DNA from: Taeniopygia guttata
Lineage: Eukaryota > Chordata > Aves > Passeriformes > Estrildidae
Reading direction: 5' to 3'
Length of the DNA: 64,000 nt
Assembly: GCF_048771995.1 (NCBI RefSeq)
Contig: NC_133026.1
Location: forward strand, 117,199,501-117,263,500
A model generated the notes under the pieces. It had not been told where the DNA came from. It saw only the letters and a program-made list of their open reading frames with translations, and searched no databases. Each line of letters opens with the position of its first letter. Within the stretch, counting starts at the first letter, position 1. This document shows, one piece after another, positions 23,601-64,000 of this stretch. The position numbers were made by a program, and so were the translations under genes.

Positions 23601-25129
23601 GTCATTGCTTTTAGTTCTATCGGTTGTCTTTCTCAGCCAACCCTGTCTTTGCAGCTGCTCAGCAATACCCTACCTTTTTCGCTTTTATTTGAATTTGTCT
23701 TGATACAGCTTTCTTTTTTCTTCCTTTGATTTCCACACTGCTTGTTGAACAAGTCTGGACTTTGGAATGAGGTGGAGTATATCACGTGTAATCACACCTT
23801 TGGAACAGGCTTCCGCTTTTAAAGGAGCATTCCTCTCTTTTATGTCACTGCATGCTACAGTGCCAAATCCAATGTGCAGCATTGTGCTCTTCCTGTTTTA
23901 AGAACACCGCAGGTACAATGAAATCCAAGGTCCATGCAGTGGGTTGTGTAAGAGAATAGCAGATGCCTAAAGGAACAATAGATCAAGTGTATGGTAATGC
24001 TTCTCTAACATACTTCTCCAGCATCCCATAAAGAAGTCCATTATTTATTTTGAATGAGTGTAGCTTGTGTTCATGGCTGTTTGGTAGCTAGCCCATTATT
24101 CTTCCCTATTGTTTTTCCTATAACAGTTGCCATTTTCCTTCTAATCTCCTGCTGTAGGTTAATAGTTTCTTCTGAGCTTAGTCACAAATAAAAGAAAATC
24201 TTGTGATGATGAGAAACTAATATCAACTGGTTTTCTAAGCCTGTCTAAAAAAAGATAACTGTAAGATTGTACTGTTTCTGCCAAGTTTCCACAAGAGGTA
24301 CATTATTACTAAGGAACTGTAAACTGTTGAAAAAAATCTGTAATGGAAATAATGATTTAACTGTAGGGCTTGTGGGCACTTCCAAACAGCAGAGCTTTTC
24401 CATCTCCTGACTTCCAAACGTCCCAAGTACCAGTTCCTTGCTGCTGACTAATTGCTTTAGTCATCCCTGTCTGTATATATAGTGACAACAGCAACACCGT
24501 TGTTCATACTGCAGATACGTTGCTCAGGGTGGATCAACAGAGTGTTGTTTCCAGACTGCTACTCAAAAGAAATGTAAACCCAAATCTGTGGCTTCCTTTC
24601 CTGGTTTTGGTGGCATACACTTCTCAGTGGTGTCCAGGTTATGACTGGTGTAGAATATAGTTAAAGAAAAAAGTACACTATCCTCACTAGAGGAGCAATA
24701 AAACCATCTTGAGTCAAGTGAATTGAAGTGTATATAAATAGACAACATTTGAAATCTGTCTAATTTTATAAAGTGCTTGAATATTTTCATGTCCTGCATC
24801 TACAGTATTTCATGTCATTTTCCTGCATTAGGCATTTTTCCATGTTTCCTTTCTCTGCTTAGTTGTAGGAAAAAGGAAGGAACAACAAAGCTGTCAGAGA
24901 ATGTGAGTCAGGAGAGGTGATCAGCATTTTGCAGTCTGTTCCTGCATAGGAATGAGTTTCAGATATGAGTATGGCACTTTAGTCTTAGTGCTAATCCCCA
25001 TCTGCAGGCATTCCATAGGGCTTGATGCTCACTTAAAAGAGTTGTTGAATGCCATCATCTGTCCAAGCTCAAGTGAGCAGTCATTTTCCCAATTTTTTAA
25101 TTGTTAACTTCACAACAGCTTGGATTTCT

Positions 25130-25440
25130 TTCCAGTACCTGAAGGGGACTACAAGGGAGCTAGAGGGACTTTTTGCAAGGGCATGTAGCAATAGGACAAG
25201 GGGCAGTGGTTTTAAACTGAGAGAATAGGTTTGGATTAGATAAGTACCACCATGAGGGTGCTGATGCACAACAGGTTGCCAAAAAAATTGTGGATGTCCC
25301 ATTACTGGAAGTTTTCATGGCCAGGCTGGGTGGGGCCCTGTGCAACCTGATAGTGGAAGGTGTCCCTGCAGATGGCAGGAGGGTTGGAACTGGATGACTT
25401 TTAAGCTCCCTTCCAACTGAAACAATTCTATGATTCTATA
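25130..25440 (+). mobile_element. CR1 LINE 3' fragment, sense to MTFR1
   Basis: Starts near CAGTACCTGAAGGGGACTAC and continues with AGCAATAGGACAAGGGGCAG, GGTTGCCAAAAAAATTGTGG, TGGATGACTTTTAAGCTCCC and the tail CCTTCCAACTGAAACAATTC plus ATTCTATG repeats. It ends about 200 bp before the MTFR1 start-codon exon. Confidence 0.95.
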
Positions 25441-25711
25441 AAAATAACACTACTAAAAAGTCATTGTTACCAGTGGTAAGTAGATGCCTTCTGAGCACCT
25501 TTGCTTTGCAGTACAAGGTATTGGTGTCATCTATTATGTCTTGTTTCTAAAGCTTGTTTTTTTTAGGAATGTAGCAGTTTACTTCTGACATGTTCCACAG
25601 CATGCATCTAAAATTCTGATGTGTCTCATTTCAGAACTACTATGGAACCTTGGCAACCGTGTAGGTTTGGAAGGCTTAAATCCAAGTTCGGAAAGGCCTT
25701 TTCCAGTCCTG

Positions 25712-41900
<16,189 letters not shown>

Positions 41901-44400
41901 TGTTAAAAATTATTCTGCGAAAGACTGTTAAGCTGCTTTGTATGAAATATTTTACGTTGCAAATAGTACTAGTACTGAGAGGTCTCTTCTCTTACAGCAC
42001 AGAAAGATCTAATGTGAAGTGCAGAAACAAGGCACTAAACATGTTTGTATGTAGGCAATTTATCAAGGGAAATAAATTGGACCATTATACTCAGGTATTA
42101 ATTTTGTATTCAAGCTTGGCTTTCCACTCAGATTTCTGTGATGGATTTAGTTCATTAACACTAAGTTATACATACAACATTTTTTGTGCAAAACTGACCA
42201 GCTTAAACATCTGTTATTAATGATGATGATACACCCTTAAGTTAATATCAGTTTTATGTGAGTTCTACCTATAATTTGCACTACAATGTGTAATTTTATA
42301 CTGAAATCTTCATGTTGAAGTCTTTCTTTTAAACTTAACAGTAGCAAATTTTTAGCCCAAAGAAAACCTGGAGGCACTCTGCTTCTTACTGAAACAAAGT
42401 AAAAACTTGAACCTGCTGCAGAGGTCCTAAATTTTAAAAAAAAAAAAAAAACCAAAAAAAAAACAAAACCTAAATTTTACATAGTAGTAAATTTTTGTGC
42501 AGGATTTTTTCTGTTTCACCTCAGCTTGCAAGGGTAAGAGTGTGCAACCTGCTCCAATCATCCTGTGGCTGTTACAAAGAGTAAAATCCTGCTGTGGGAG
42601 CCTCTGTCAAAAGGTAGTCAAGGGAATTTGAAATAGTCAGTAAATAGCAGATTAAAATAACAAAGAGTATGTGTTAATTAGCATAAAGTGCTGAAGAAAA
42701 CAAAGGTACAAAGTACTGTGGGGTGCAAGGTGCCAAAAAGCCGCTCATCTCTGCTGCTCCAGGAGATGCTCTGGGACACCTCAGCTTGGCTCCCTGGGTA
42801 TGTTTCTGGGCAGCTGGGGCTTGCACAAGCCCTTGTGGCCCCATCTGCAGGGAAGAGATGGGATAAGCTGTTGCCCATAACCCATTTTCCAGGGGAAGCC
42901 CATCTGATGCAGCAGCTGTTTCCTGCCACACCTGTACCAACCACCTGAGCTCATGTCTCCAGCCACAGGTGTAGAAAGGCTCAAGCTGAAAGTACAAGTC
43001 AGGGTGAAAAAAGCTGTGCAGGAACCAAGAGTTGCGGTTGAGGTGCACACTGAAACAAAGCCATGGTTTGCTCTGACCATGGATGAGCATTGAAAAAGCT
43101 GAGCTTGGGTATTTTTGGTGCTTTAAGCTGATCCCAGCTACTGGGACAAGTACAACTGCCTCTGGGAGCTTCTGTTTCCTAGGAAAAGACAAAAGCAGTG
43201 CTTTTTTAATAAAGACAACTGAATGGCTCTGACAAGGTTACTGAAGATGGGGAAGCTTTGCTGCTTATAACTGGAATGTAGGTTGTACGTGTGGAGGAGC
43301 TTTGTTTTCTGGTGTGGAACTTGAGGTGGCGTTAATACGTACACAACGTAACTTCCTTCCAAAGTGGTCTGCCATCAGTCCTGCTGATTAGTCATTCATA
43401 ATCCTTCAGTTCTTTAAAGTGCCTTTAAAACACCTTTGTGAAAGTTAACTTTGGTTTTAAGTTTTGTATTTTATGCTCTATTGCCACTATATAAAATTAA
43501 AAGCAGATAAAATAAAGATGGCATATTTGATTTGTGATATTCTACAAATGACAGCAGCCACAAAAATGGAAGTTTCCATTCTGTTACAGTGACTAACCTC
43601 CTTGTAGTGATCCTCCTTGCATCTCCTCCAAGGCTGGTTTGCTTACCTTGCTGTGCAGCAGGAGTAACAGTAAGGGGGTGGGTGTGAAACAGCCCCACAC
43701 TGTTCATTCAGGTGCATGCTGGTTTAACAAACAAAAAATGTTTCTCAGGAACTAGTGAAGAGTTTATGCCTCACCACAACAATAGCAGGAAGGGACTTGT
43801 TCAACAGCCTCTCCATCCCCTGGTATGCTCAGTTCTGCTGGCAGTCCAGTTAAATCATTAACTTGTAAAATTCAAGATGTCACTTGACCTATTAAACCAG
43901 GCTAAAGCATGAGAATTATCCACACCAGACATTGCTCATCTGAACTGGGGTATCCAGCACCAAAAATGAGGTGAGCTTTAGCAGTGATGTAAAATTACTG
44001 CAATAGAAATGTCATTTGTGCAAGAAAATCACAAAGCTACCATCAAATATCTTACACTGTACCTTAATTTGTATCTTTTTCCTTGAAATTACACACAATG
44101 CCACTGCCCACAGAAAAACACCTCAAGTGCTCAAACGAAGGCCACCCATGGAGGCTGGGCAGGGCTCTTGGACATTACCTGAGGCCTGTTTGAGTCTGTC
44201 CGTGTACAGAACAGTGCTGGGAGCAGATCTGTGAATTGGAGCAGTTGGAGGCTGCCTGGCCCCTTTCCCAGCAGGGTTCTGGGCTCCAGGGGCTCTTAGT
44301 GGCCGTGGGCTCTGGGTCCTGGGCCTAGCATATTTGGGCTCTTGGCTCTCACATGAAAGGCTAAAGCTGCAGGAATGTTAAATAAAGTTCAGTGTGGATT
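41901..44400 (+). other. MTFR1 3' UTR region with candidate poly(A) signals
   Basis: No coding sequence follows the stop on the plus strand. AATAAA occurs at 42071, 43208, 43511 and 44381. The last is followed by GT-rich sequence (AGTGTGGATTTGT), so the longest UTR plausibly ends near 44.4 kb. Two GC-richer patches (about 42700-43080 and 44130-44360) and an A-rich tract (42436-42460) lie inside. Which signal is used cannot be told from sequence. Confidence 0.5.
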
Positions 44401-45170
44401 TGTAGAAGGCATTTCTAGCCATCATGGAAAAAACATTTGTTCTTATTTCAGTTCAAGTCCAATGACAGACACTTCCATGTGCATTAAGAGATGGGATTAG
44501 AAGCAGTCTTTCTAAATCCAGTCTGGTATGAAAAGACAGAGACCCCTTTCCAGGAAGGGTCTCTTAAAATAAAATTACTCCTATTTTACACTTAGACAAG
44601 CTCTTCTGGGTCCTGTCAGAGCAAAGGATAGCAAGTTTGCACAATTATAAAAAATCACAGGCTCTTCATAAATACTATGTTGAAATACTCCATATACCTA
44701 TTTCTAAAATTATTAATCTTAACTTTCATTAAAATTACATATTAACATATGCTTGTAACAAGTAGCAAAACTTAAAATGCAGTTGATGATCTTTAAACCA
44801 AGTTCATTTTTTACAAACGTATCACAGAAGGCATCATCAGTCTGATGTTAGTTGTCATTTTGCAAATAGCTGCGGGTTTGGCTTATGTTTCATTCAAAAA
44901 GGTCCAAGAGGAATCAGTACTTTTCCACGTTTAACCCAGTGAAGTGTTGCTCTGTAGTAAGTTTCTCTCAGTTTCTCTGTGCTAAGTTACACACAGTTGT
45001 TAACCTCTGTGTTCTCCCAGCTTTAAGCACCCTTTCAAAGGCAACCTGTCAAAAATGGCACTTCTCTCCTGGAAGTTACAACCAGAGCTCCTTGTCCCAT
45101 CTGATCCTTCTCTCTTGGAGTCAACATCAAGAATTTGCACTGGCAGCAAAGGAAGGAAGTTCACGCAGGC
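44401..45170. other. Intergenic gap between the MTFR1 and PDE7A 3' ends
   Basis: About 0.8 kb between the last plausible MTFR1 poly(A) signal and the first plausible PDE7A one (AATAAA on minus at 45195-45200 or 45489-45494). No gene is recognised. Confidence 0.5.
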
Positions 45171-45194
45171 TCAAAAGAATGGTTTCATTAGAAA

Positions 45195-47070
45195 TTTATT
45201 TCTTTAAACATGGCCACTTTGAGATTAGTGATACTACTTCAGGGAACATGAAAGAATAATAAACAGTTTTAGAAGGGAAACAATCAGGTAAGTCAGGATT
45301 TGCTTTTCAACAGTAAAAGGCCAAGCTCCAAGAGGCAATCAATTTTGGCATATGAGGACTAGTATTTTCAAATCCAAAAGTTGGCTTAGTTTTACAGTGG
45401 AAGCTGACTGCAACCTTAGCTACCTTTCCACAACGCTGGACTCAGTCATAACTTAAATGTACAGGAGCATAACGTGAAAAGATTTTGTTTTATTAATTAA
45501 AAGTTAACAGCAACAGGCACATATTAAAATGAATATGGCAAAGCCTTTACAAATGGCTTTACGCTGAAGCTCTCGTCCAAAAATGGCTGTTGCAACGAAC
45601 TGTAAACAGAATTAATAAACAGTCTTTTACAATAATAACAGGGAAATACAAATGAACTAAAAGAAAGCACCAGTTTCTCAAACTAGATTACAGTTGTGCT
45701 TACTGTACTTAAAACAATGTAAAACAAATTACAAAAATGGAATGTTTTAAGTTTAAAATTAGTCCTTTAATTTTGTCCTAAAAAACATTTTCTCCTTTTC
45801 CCATCAAAAACCCATCAGTGGGTAATGTTTCAGTAGAGGGAGGAATACGTAAACAATGCACTTTTTTATTATTTTTTTTCAAATCAAAAACAAATTTGGT
45901 CACTTAGCTTTGTGCATAGTTTAAGGCATCTGTAGCAATTTGTTACAGTTTCCTCCCCAGTGTGGCTGTTCATGAAATTGTCACATTCTAAAAGAATAAA
46001 TTAAACAAAAAAAAATGTTACCGTTCAAACCCTTCCCCAAGCCCTCCCGCCCTCCCCCATCCCAAACGTACTCACACACCCACACATACACACACGCTGC
46101 AGCGAAAGGGGCATTTGTACCCTTGTTCTGAAGGACACGCTTCCCATCCCACTTTATTTCAGATTGGCAAATACCCTGAGCTGATTATGGTGTTTAGACA
46201 TTCCACCTTTTTCTTGCATGTGCAGTTCAAGTGTACAATAGTGAGAACAACATGCGATGTTCCCACTGCAGAATCGCAATGCAGTTCAGACGCTTCCCCC
46301 CCACCCCTTCCCTTCCCAGATTCAGAAGTGTTTTTCGCCGTTAAAAAATTGCATTCCCATATAGCACTGGAGTAAAGCTTGGCTGTGCTCTATGATGAAT
46401 GCTCAGTTCCCAGTGCACAAACAAAATTATGGCAAATGGGAGGCTTTTCTGGCATCCAAAGAAACAAGAGCTGCAGTCTCAAATTTGATCTTTTTCTTTT
46501 AAAAAAGCAAAAAACCCAAGTTAGTGGTTCCTTCACAGCCATGCGCAAAGGTTAAGTCTAGAACCGACAGTTTCAGAGTACATTTGTAAACATCAAGTCT
46601 TGCCAGAGGCAGCAGAGGATGGGCACTTCACATTTCCGTATTAAAACAGGGACTGAGTGGAAGGTATGCTTTGAACACATTTATGCAAGTCTTGCTAAAT
46701 TCCAAGGGAGTGGAACAATCCATGTCAAGTCTTAGATTTGAAGACCGTATTCCAAATATCATGAGAAAACCCAAGCCATGGGGCATGATGAAGCTTTCGT
46801 CCCATTGCTCCAAGGCTCAGTCACTGCTGTGCTTTGCATATTCGAGGTTCCGAACGACAACCAACTGAGGCGGGTGCATATTGCTCTATGTTCAGATCTG
46901 GCAGCTTAAAAAAATTCTGGGTCAAATGGTCTGTGTCAAAGAAAAACTTGGAAATAAATAATGCTGGCATCATTTTACCATTCTACCAAAACCTTGGGCT
47001 GGCATGTGTCTCCTTTAATCCAACCGTGCAGATACCGAGGGAAGAGGCAGTTTTGTCATGGAGATTGAGG
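45195..47070 (-). other. PDE7A 3' UTR (approximate)
   Basis: Follows the PDE7A stop on the minus strand. Candidate poly(A) signals (TTTATT on plus) are at 45489-45494 and 45195-45200. It contains a CA-rich stretch near 46075-46095 and pyrimidine/purine tracts. The end is not proven. Confidence 0.5.
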
Positions 47071-61220
<14,150 letters not shown>

Positions 61221-64000
61221 CTACAAAAAACAAGAAAATAAACACTCTCTCTAAAAAACTTTTATCAAAAAGACAAGTGCTCAGGGAAGTCTGGTATAAA
61301 GATAATGCAATATTTTGAGTATCAAATGTTTCAGCACAAATACAGATATTTTTATTAATACTAAATACAGAGCCATGGATTAGAAAAAAATATGTTCTGT
61401 GTAAGCATCCTGTGAAGAAAAACAAATACTTAAATCATAGCTGCAACTCATCTTTTTAAGGAACTCCGTTATTGAAAGGATAAAAATATTATGGATATTG
61501 TTTAAAAACACACACAGTACTGCAAACAAATTATTTTGGAAAACTGCTGTATACACATCCAATCCATGTCCCTAACAAATCATCTAAGATGACATGCCCA
61601 CCAGCAAGAGAGTATCAGAAACTGAGTGTTGATACAGGAGATACAAGTAAGCTTTGAGCAAGTACAAATTACTTTTACACAGTTTAGAGCTCGGAAAATC
61701 CCTTTACTATGCTGAAGTTTTAAACACACTCAAGTAATTTTTGTTCTTTTGCAAATAACTACACTCTTCTGCCAAACAATTATTACATTTGCGTTCACAG
61801 CATATCTAATTCTGTTCCCCGGTATGATGAAAACACAACAGAAAATTATTTCAGTCTCTTTTCAAAGATTAATTCAAATATTTTGCTTTACTTTTATTAG
61901 GTTAACTGATTTACACAAATGACCAACACAAGTTTATGTCCAGTTCCATTTGATATGCCGGAAATGTTTTAGAAACCCCAGCATCAAACTACACAGAGCT
62001 ACAGTTCCTTTGTAGCAAGCCAGATAGTCTCATTTTGAAATACATTAGGACAAATCAGCCTTTACTTTCTTTTCAACAGTGCCCCCCAATAGCAGTTTAA
62101 TATAACCAACAGGAAGCCAATAATTTTATCTTTATATTCAGTCAACCTGCCTGAAATTACTCACGTCAACTAATAAAATTTTAAAAGGAGGTATTAAGTA
62201 AGGAAGTCAATGCCAATGTGCTCTTTTTCAAAAATGCAGATCGAAGAAAAAAAAACATTATCACAACTCTGTAGCACAGATCTCTTATCCTTCCAAAAAC
62301 AAGACATATTAGAAGATGGTGAAGTAAGGAGTTACAGCTTTTGTTCTTAAAGTCAGTCTAAAATGTACACAGGAAGGTGTGGCCTTATTGACAATCTGAA
62401 CTAAAAGCCTCAGTGATTCCTAGTCACAGCAGCTTAATTCTACATAGGAAAAATCTTTATCCATTTAAATTCTTCTCCCTGCAGAAGTTCCAATTTACTT
62501 TCTGTTCTATGCTAGCTTATTAATACATTAATGTTAAATTAATATATTAATTACCAAAATACACTAATAAAACACCTCTAAATAGAGCTTACAGTAGCAT
62601 GATCATAGAGTATCTAATCAAACACAGCACCATTCTCTATCAATCATCTGTGTTAACAGAGATTAAACTGAACCAGCTGAATGTCCTTTCAGACATGCCC
62701 GAAACACTTCATCAAGACACTGAAGTTAAGGGCTAATACAGACATCTCCACATGAAGTATCTTTCTTCAAGCTATCATTTTCAAGGCCAAGGGCTCTTCC
62801 TCCGAAGAAACGTACCTATAATATATTCCAGAGGTTTTTTTATTAAGTAAACAGATGTACTACAACTTATAAAGCAACATTCATGTGTACAGCAGGAAAA
62901 TAAATAGATTCTGTCATGATATATTACTCTACCGATTTTTCTAAGCACATTTGTGACCACGAGGTTACAGTCGGTGCACTACCAGCCTGCATAACAGAGA
63001 AGCAGGGAGCAATACAGCTGCTGCTGCTAATGCAGTGTATGCTACAGGTAAGAAGTTTCTCCCCCTCAATCTTGATCCAATTCCTTCAGAGCCAAATTTC
63101 AAAACAGAAATTATTGGGTTGAAAATAATATAAAATGGTTATATTTAGGTTATAAAATTATCTAAAATATCCACAAAGTCATACACAAAAGCCAGAAACT
63201 TCACTAAATTTCAATAAAACAACATATTTAAAGCAGGAAAAATAAGCACTTTTCTGGAAGCATAGATAAATTTTCTTGTTCTCAAGTAGTCTTCAACAGA
63301 TCTACAGTTAACGAAAACTTGCTTTTGTTGTCATGCTACAAATAAAGTTTCACCATCACAGGCACCACCCATTAATCTTGGACAGACTAGTATGCTATAG
63401 GTACTACAAGAAAAACAGCAGCTTCTGGCAGAAAAGTACATAACAGAACACAGAAATGCAATAATTTGGCAGTATAGGCCTGTGTTCCACCTATACTTGT
63501 TTTCTAAGTCATCTAGGAGGGGTTGCTCATCTTCTTGCTTCAGGATTTTTTCTGATGATGATCGAGGTAAGAGGCAAACAAGTTACTTGATTTTCTGTGA
63601 AGCTGAACTAACATTCTCTTCACAATACACTATTGACACTTATTAATCTTATAAATATGTTTAAACTCTCTAAATTATCACCAATTTGCATAGCTCGAAA
63701 CCACTACTACTACACATTAATCCTAGATTTTCTACCCCTTGTTAAAAGAAAAAAAGCAAAGCCTACATTATTCCAGCCTTCCTAGCAGCAATGCTGCTTA
63801 TTACAGAATCACAGAACTGGTGAGGTAGGAAAGTACCAGATGAGGTTCATCTGGTCAAACGCCTCTGCTCAAGCCAAGTCACCTAGACCATATTGCCCCG
63901 AACCATCTCCCAGAGGCTTCTGTACATCTCCAAGGATGCAGAGTCCACGAGCCCTCTAGCTGCACCAACACTTGGTCACCTACCCTCACAGTGAAAAAGT
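61221..64000 (-). other. PDE7A intron leading to exons beyond the window
   Basis: No exon matching the preceding PDE7A residues (SERRGSHPYIDFRIFHS) was found in these 2.8 kb. A reverse CR1 fragment occupies the right edge. Confidence 0.75.
63802..64000 (-). mobile_element. CR1 LINE fragment, reverse orientation, running off the window
   Basis: Starts TTACAGAATCACAGAACTGG (antisense CR1 3' end) and continues CATCTCCAAGGATGCAGAGT, CCACGAGCCCTCTAGCTGCA. The 5' side lies beyond 64000. Confidence 0.85.

Larger units (their letters stand above)
19741..25634 (+). other. MTFR1 5' intron(s) before the start-codon exon
   Basis: About 5.9 kb of AT-rich sequence with a TTG/T-rich simple repeat and one CR1 copy. 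No further coding exon is recognised. Extra non-coding 5' exons cannot be excluded. Confidence 0.7.

Noticed and set aside
42674-43192. 172-residue minus-strand open frame in the MTFR1 3' UTR
   Set aside because: Other frames on both strands are also open there because of a GC-richer patch. It has no domain, signal or homology that I recognise. A conservation test (dN/dS across birds) would settle it.
62916-63122. 68-residue plus-strand open frame at the right end
   Set aside because: It lies in a PDE7A intron, with no splice context, no homology and ordinary composition.

Overview
The window is avian nuclear DNA. It is AT-rich intron and intergenic sequence with two sharp CpG islands, scattered CR1 LINE fragments (the dominant bird retrotransposon, several ending in the diagnostic ATTCTATG-type 3' repeats), and three vertebrate genes in the order ARMC1(-) - MTFR1(+) - PDE7A(-). 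The same order and orientation occurs at human 8q13. I recognised the genes from conserved protein sequence at splice-bounded exons. Exon phases agree across every junction where both exons are visible.

Left part (1-17.3 kb): the 5' half of ARMC1 on the minus strand. Only two coding exons lie in the window (start-codon exon at 14965-15168, next exon at 10800-10891). The remaining 3' exons were not found and probably lie left of position 1, so 1-10.8 kb is read as ARMC1 intron. It holds CR1 fragments, a poly-A tract and an ATTA-dense stretch.

Centre left (17.3-19.7 kb): two CpG islands about 0.5 kb apart. The first carries minus-oriented promoter motifs fitting ARMC1 (a ZNF143/THAP11-like site and CCAAT boxes). 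The second carries an E-box and three inverted CCAAT boxes at exact 31-bp spacing, fitting the MTFR1 promoter. ARMC1 and MTFR1 are therefore head-to-head, and both products act at mitochondria.

Centre (19.7-44.4 kb): MTFR1 (first described in chicken as CHPPR, a protein with a polyproline region), with seven coding exons from 25712 to 41900 encoding 337 residues. One MTFR1 intron contains an intact-looking tRNA-Val(AAC) gene.

Right part (45.2-64 kb): PDE7A on the minus strand, tail-to-tail with MTFR1. Ten coding exons (47071-61220) cover the whole PDE catalytic domain to the C-terminus. The first exon(s) lie right of the window. One intron has a GC-AG boundary with a competing GT donor 4 nt away. 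Another intron holds a perfect 34-bp inverted repeat whose loop-side arm begins with the same 12 bases as let-7.

No protein-coding mobile element, retroviral element, CRISPR array or bacterial-type feature was seen. The most unusual items are the two perfect hairpins in PDE7A introns, the GC-AG/GT tandem donor, and the 31-bp-spaced CCAAT array.
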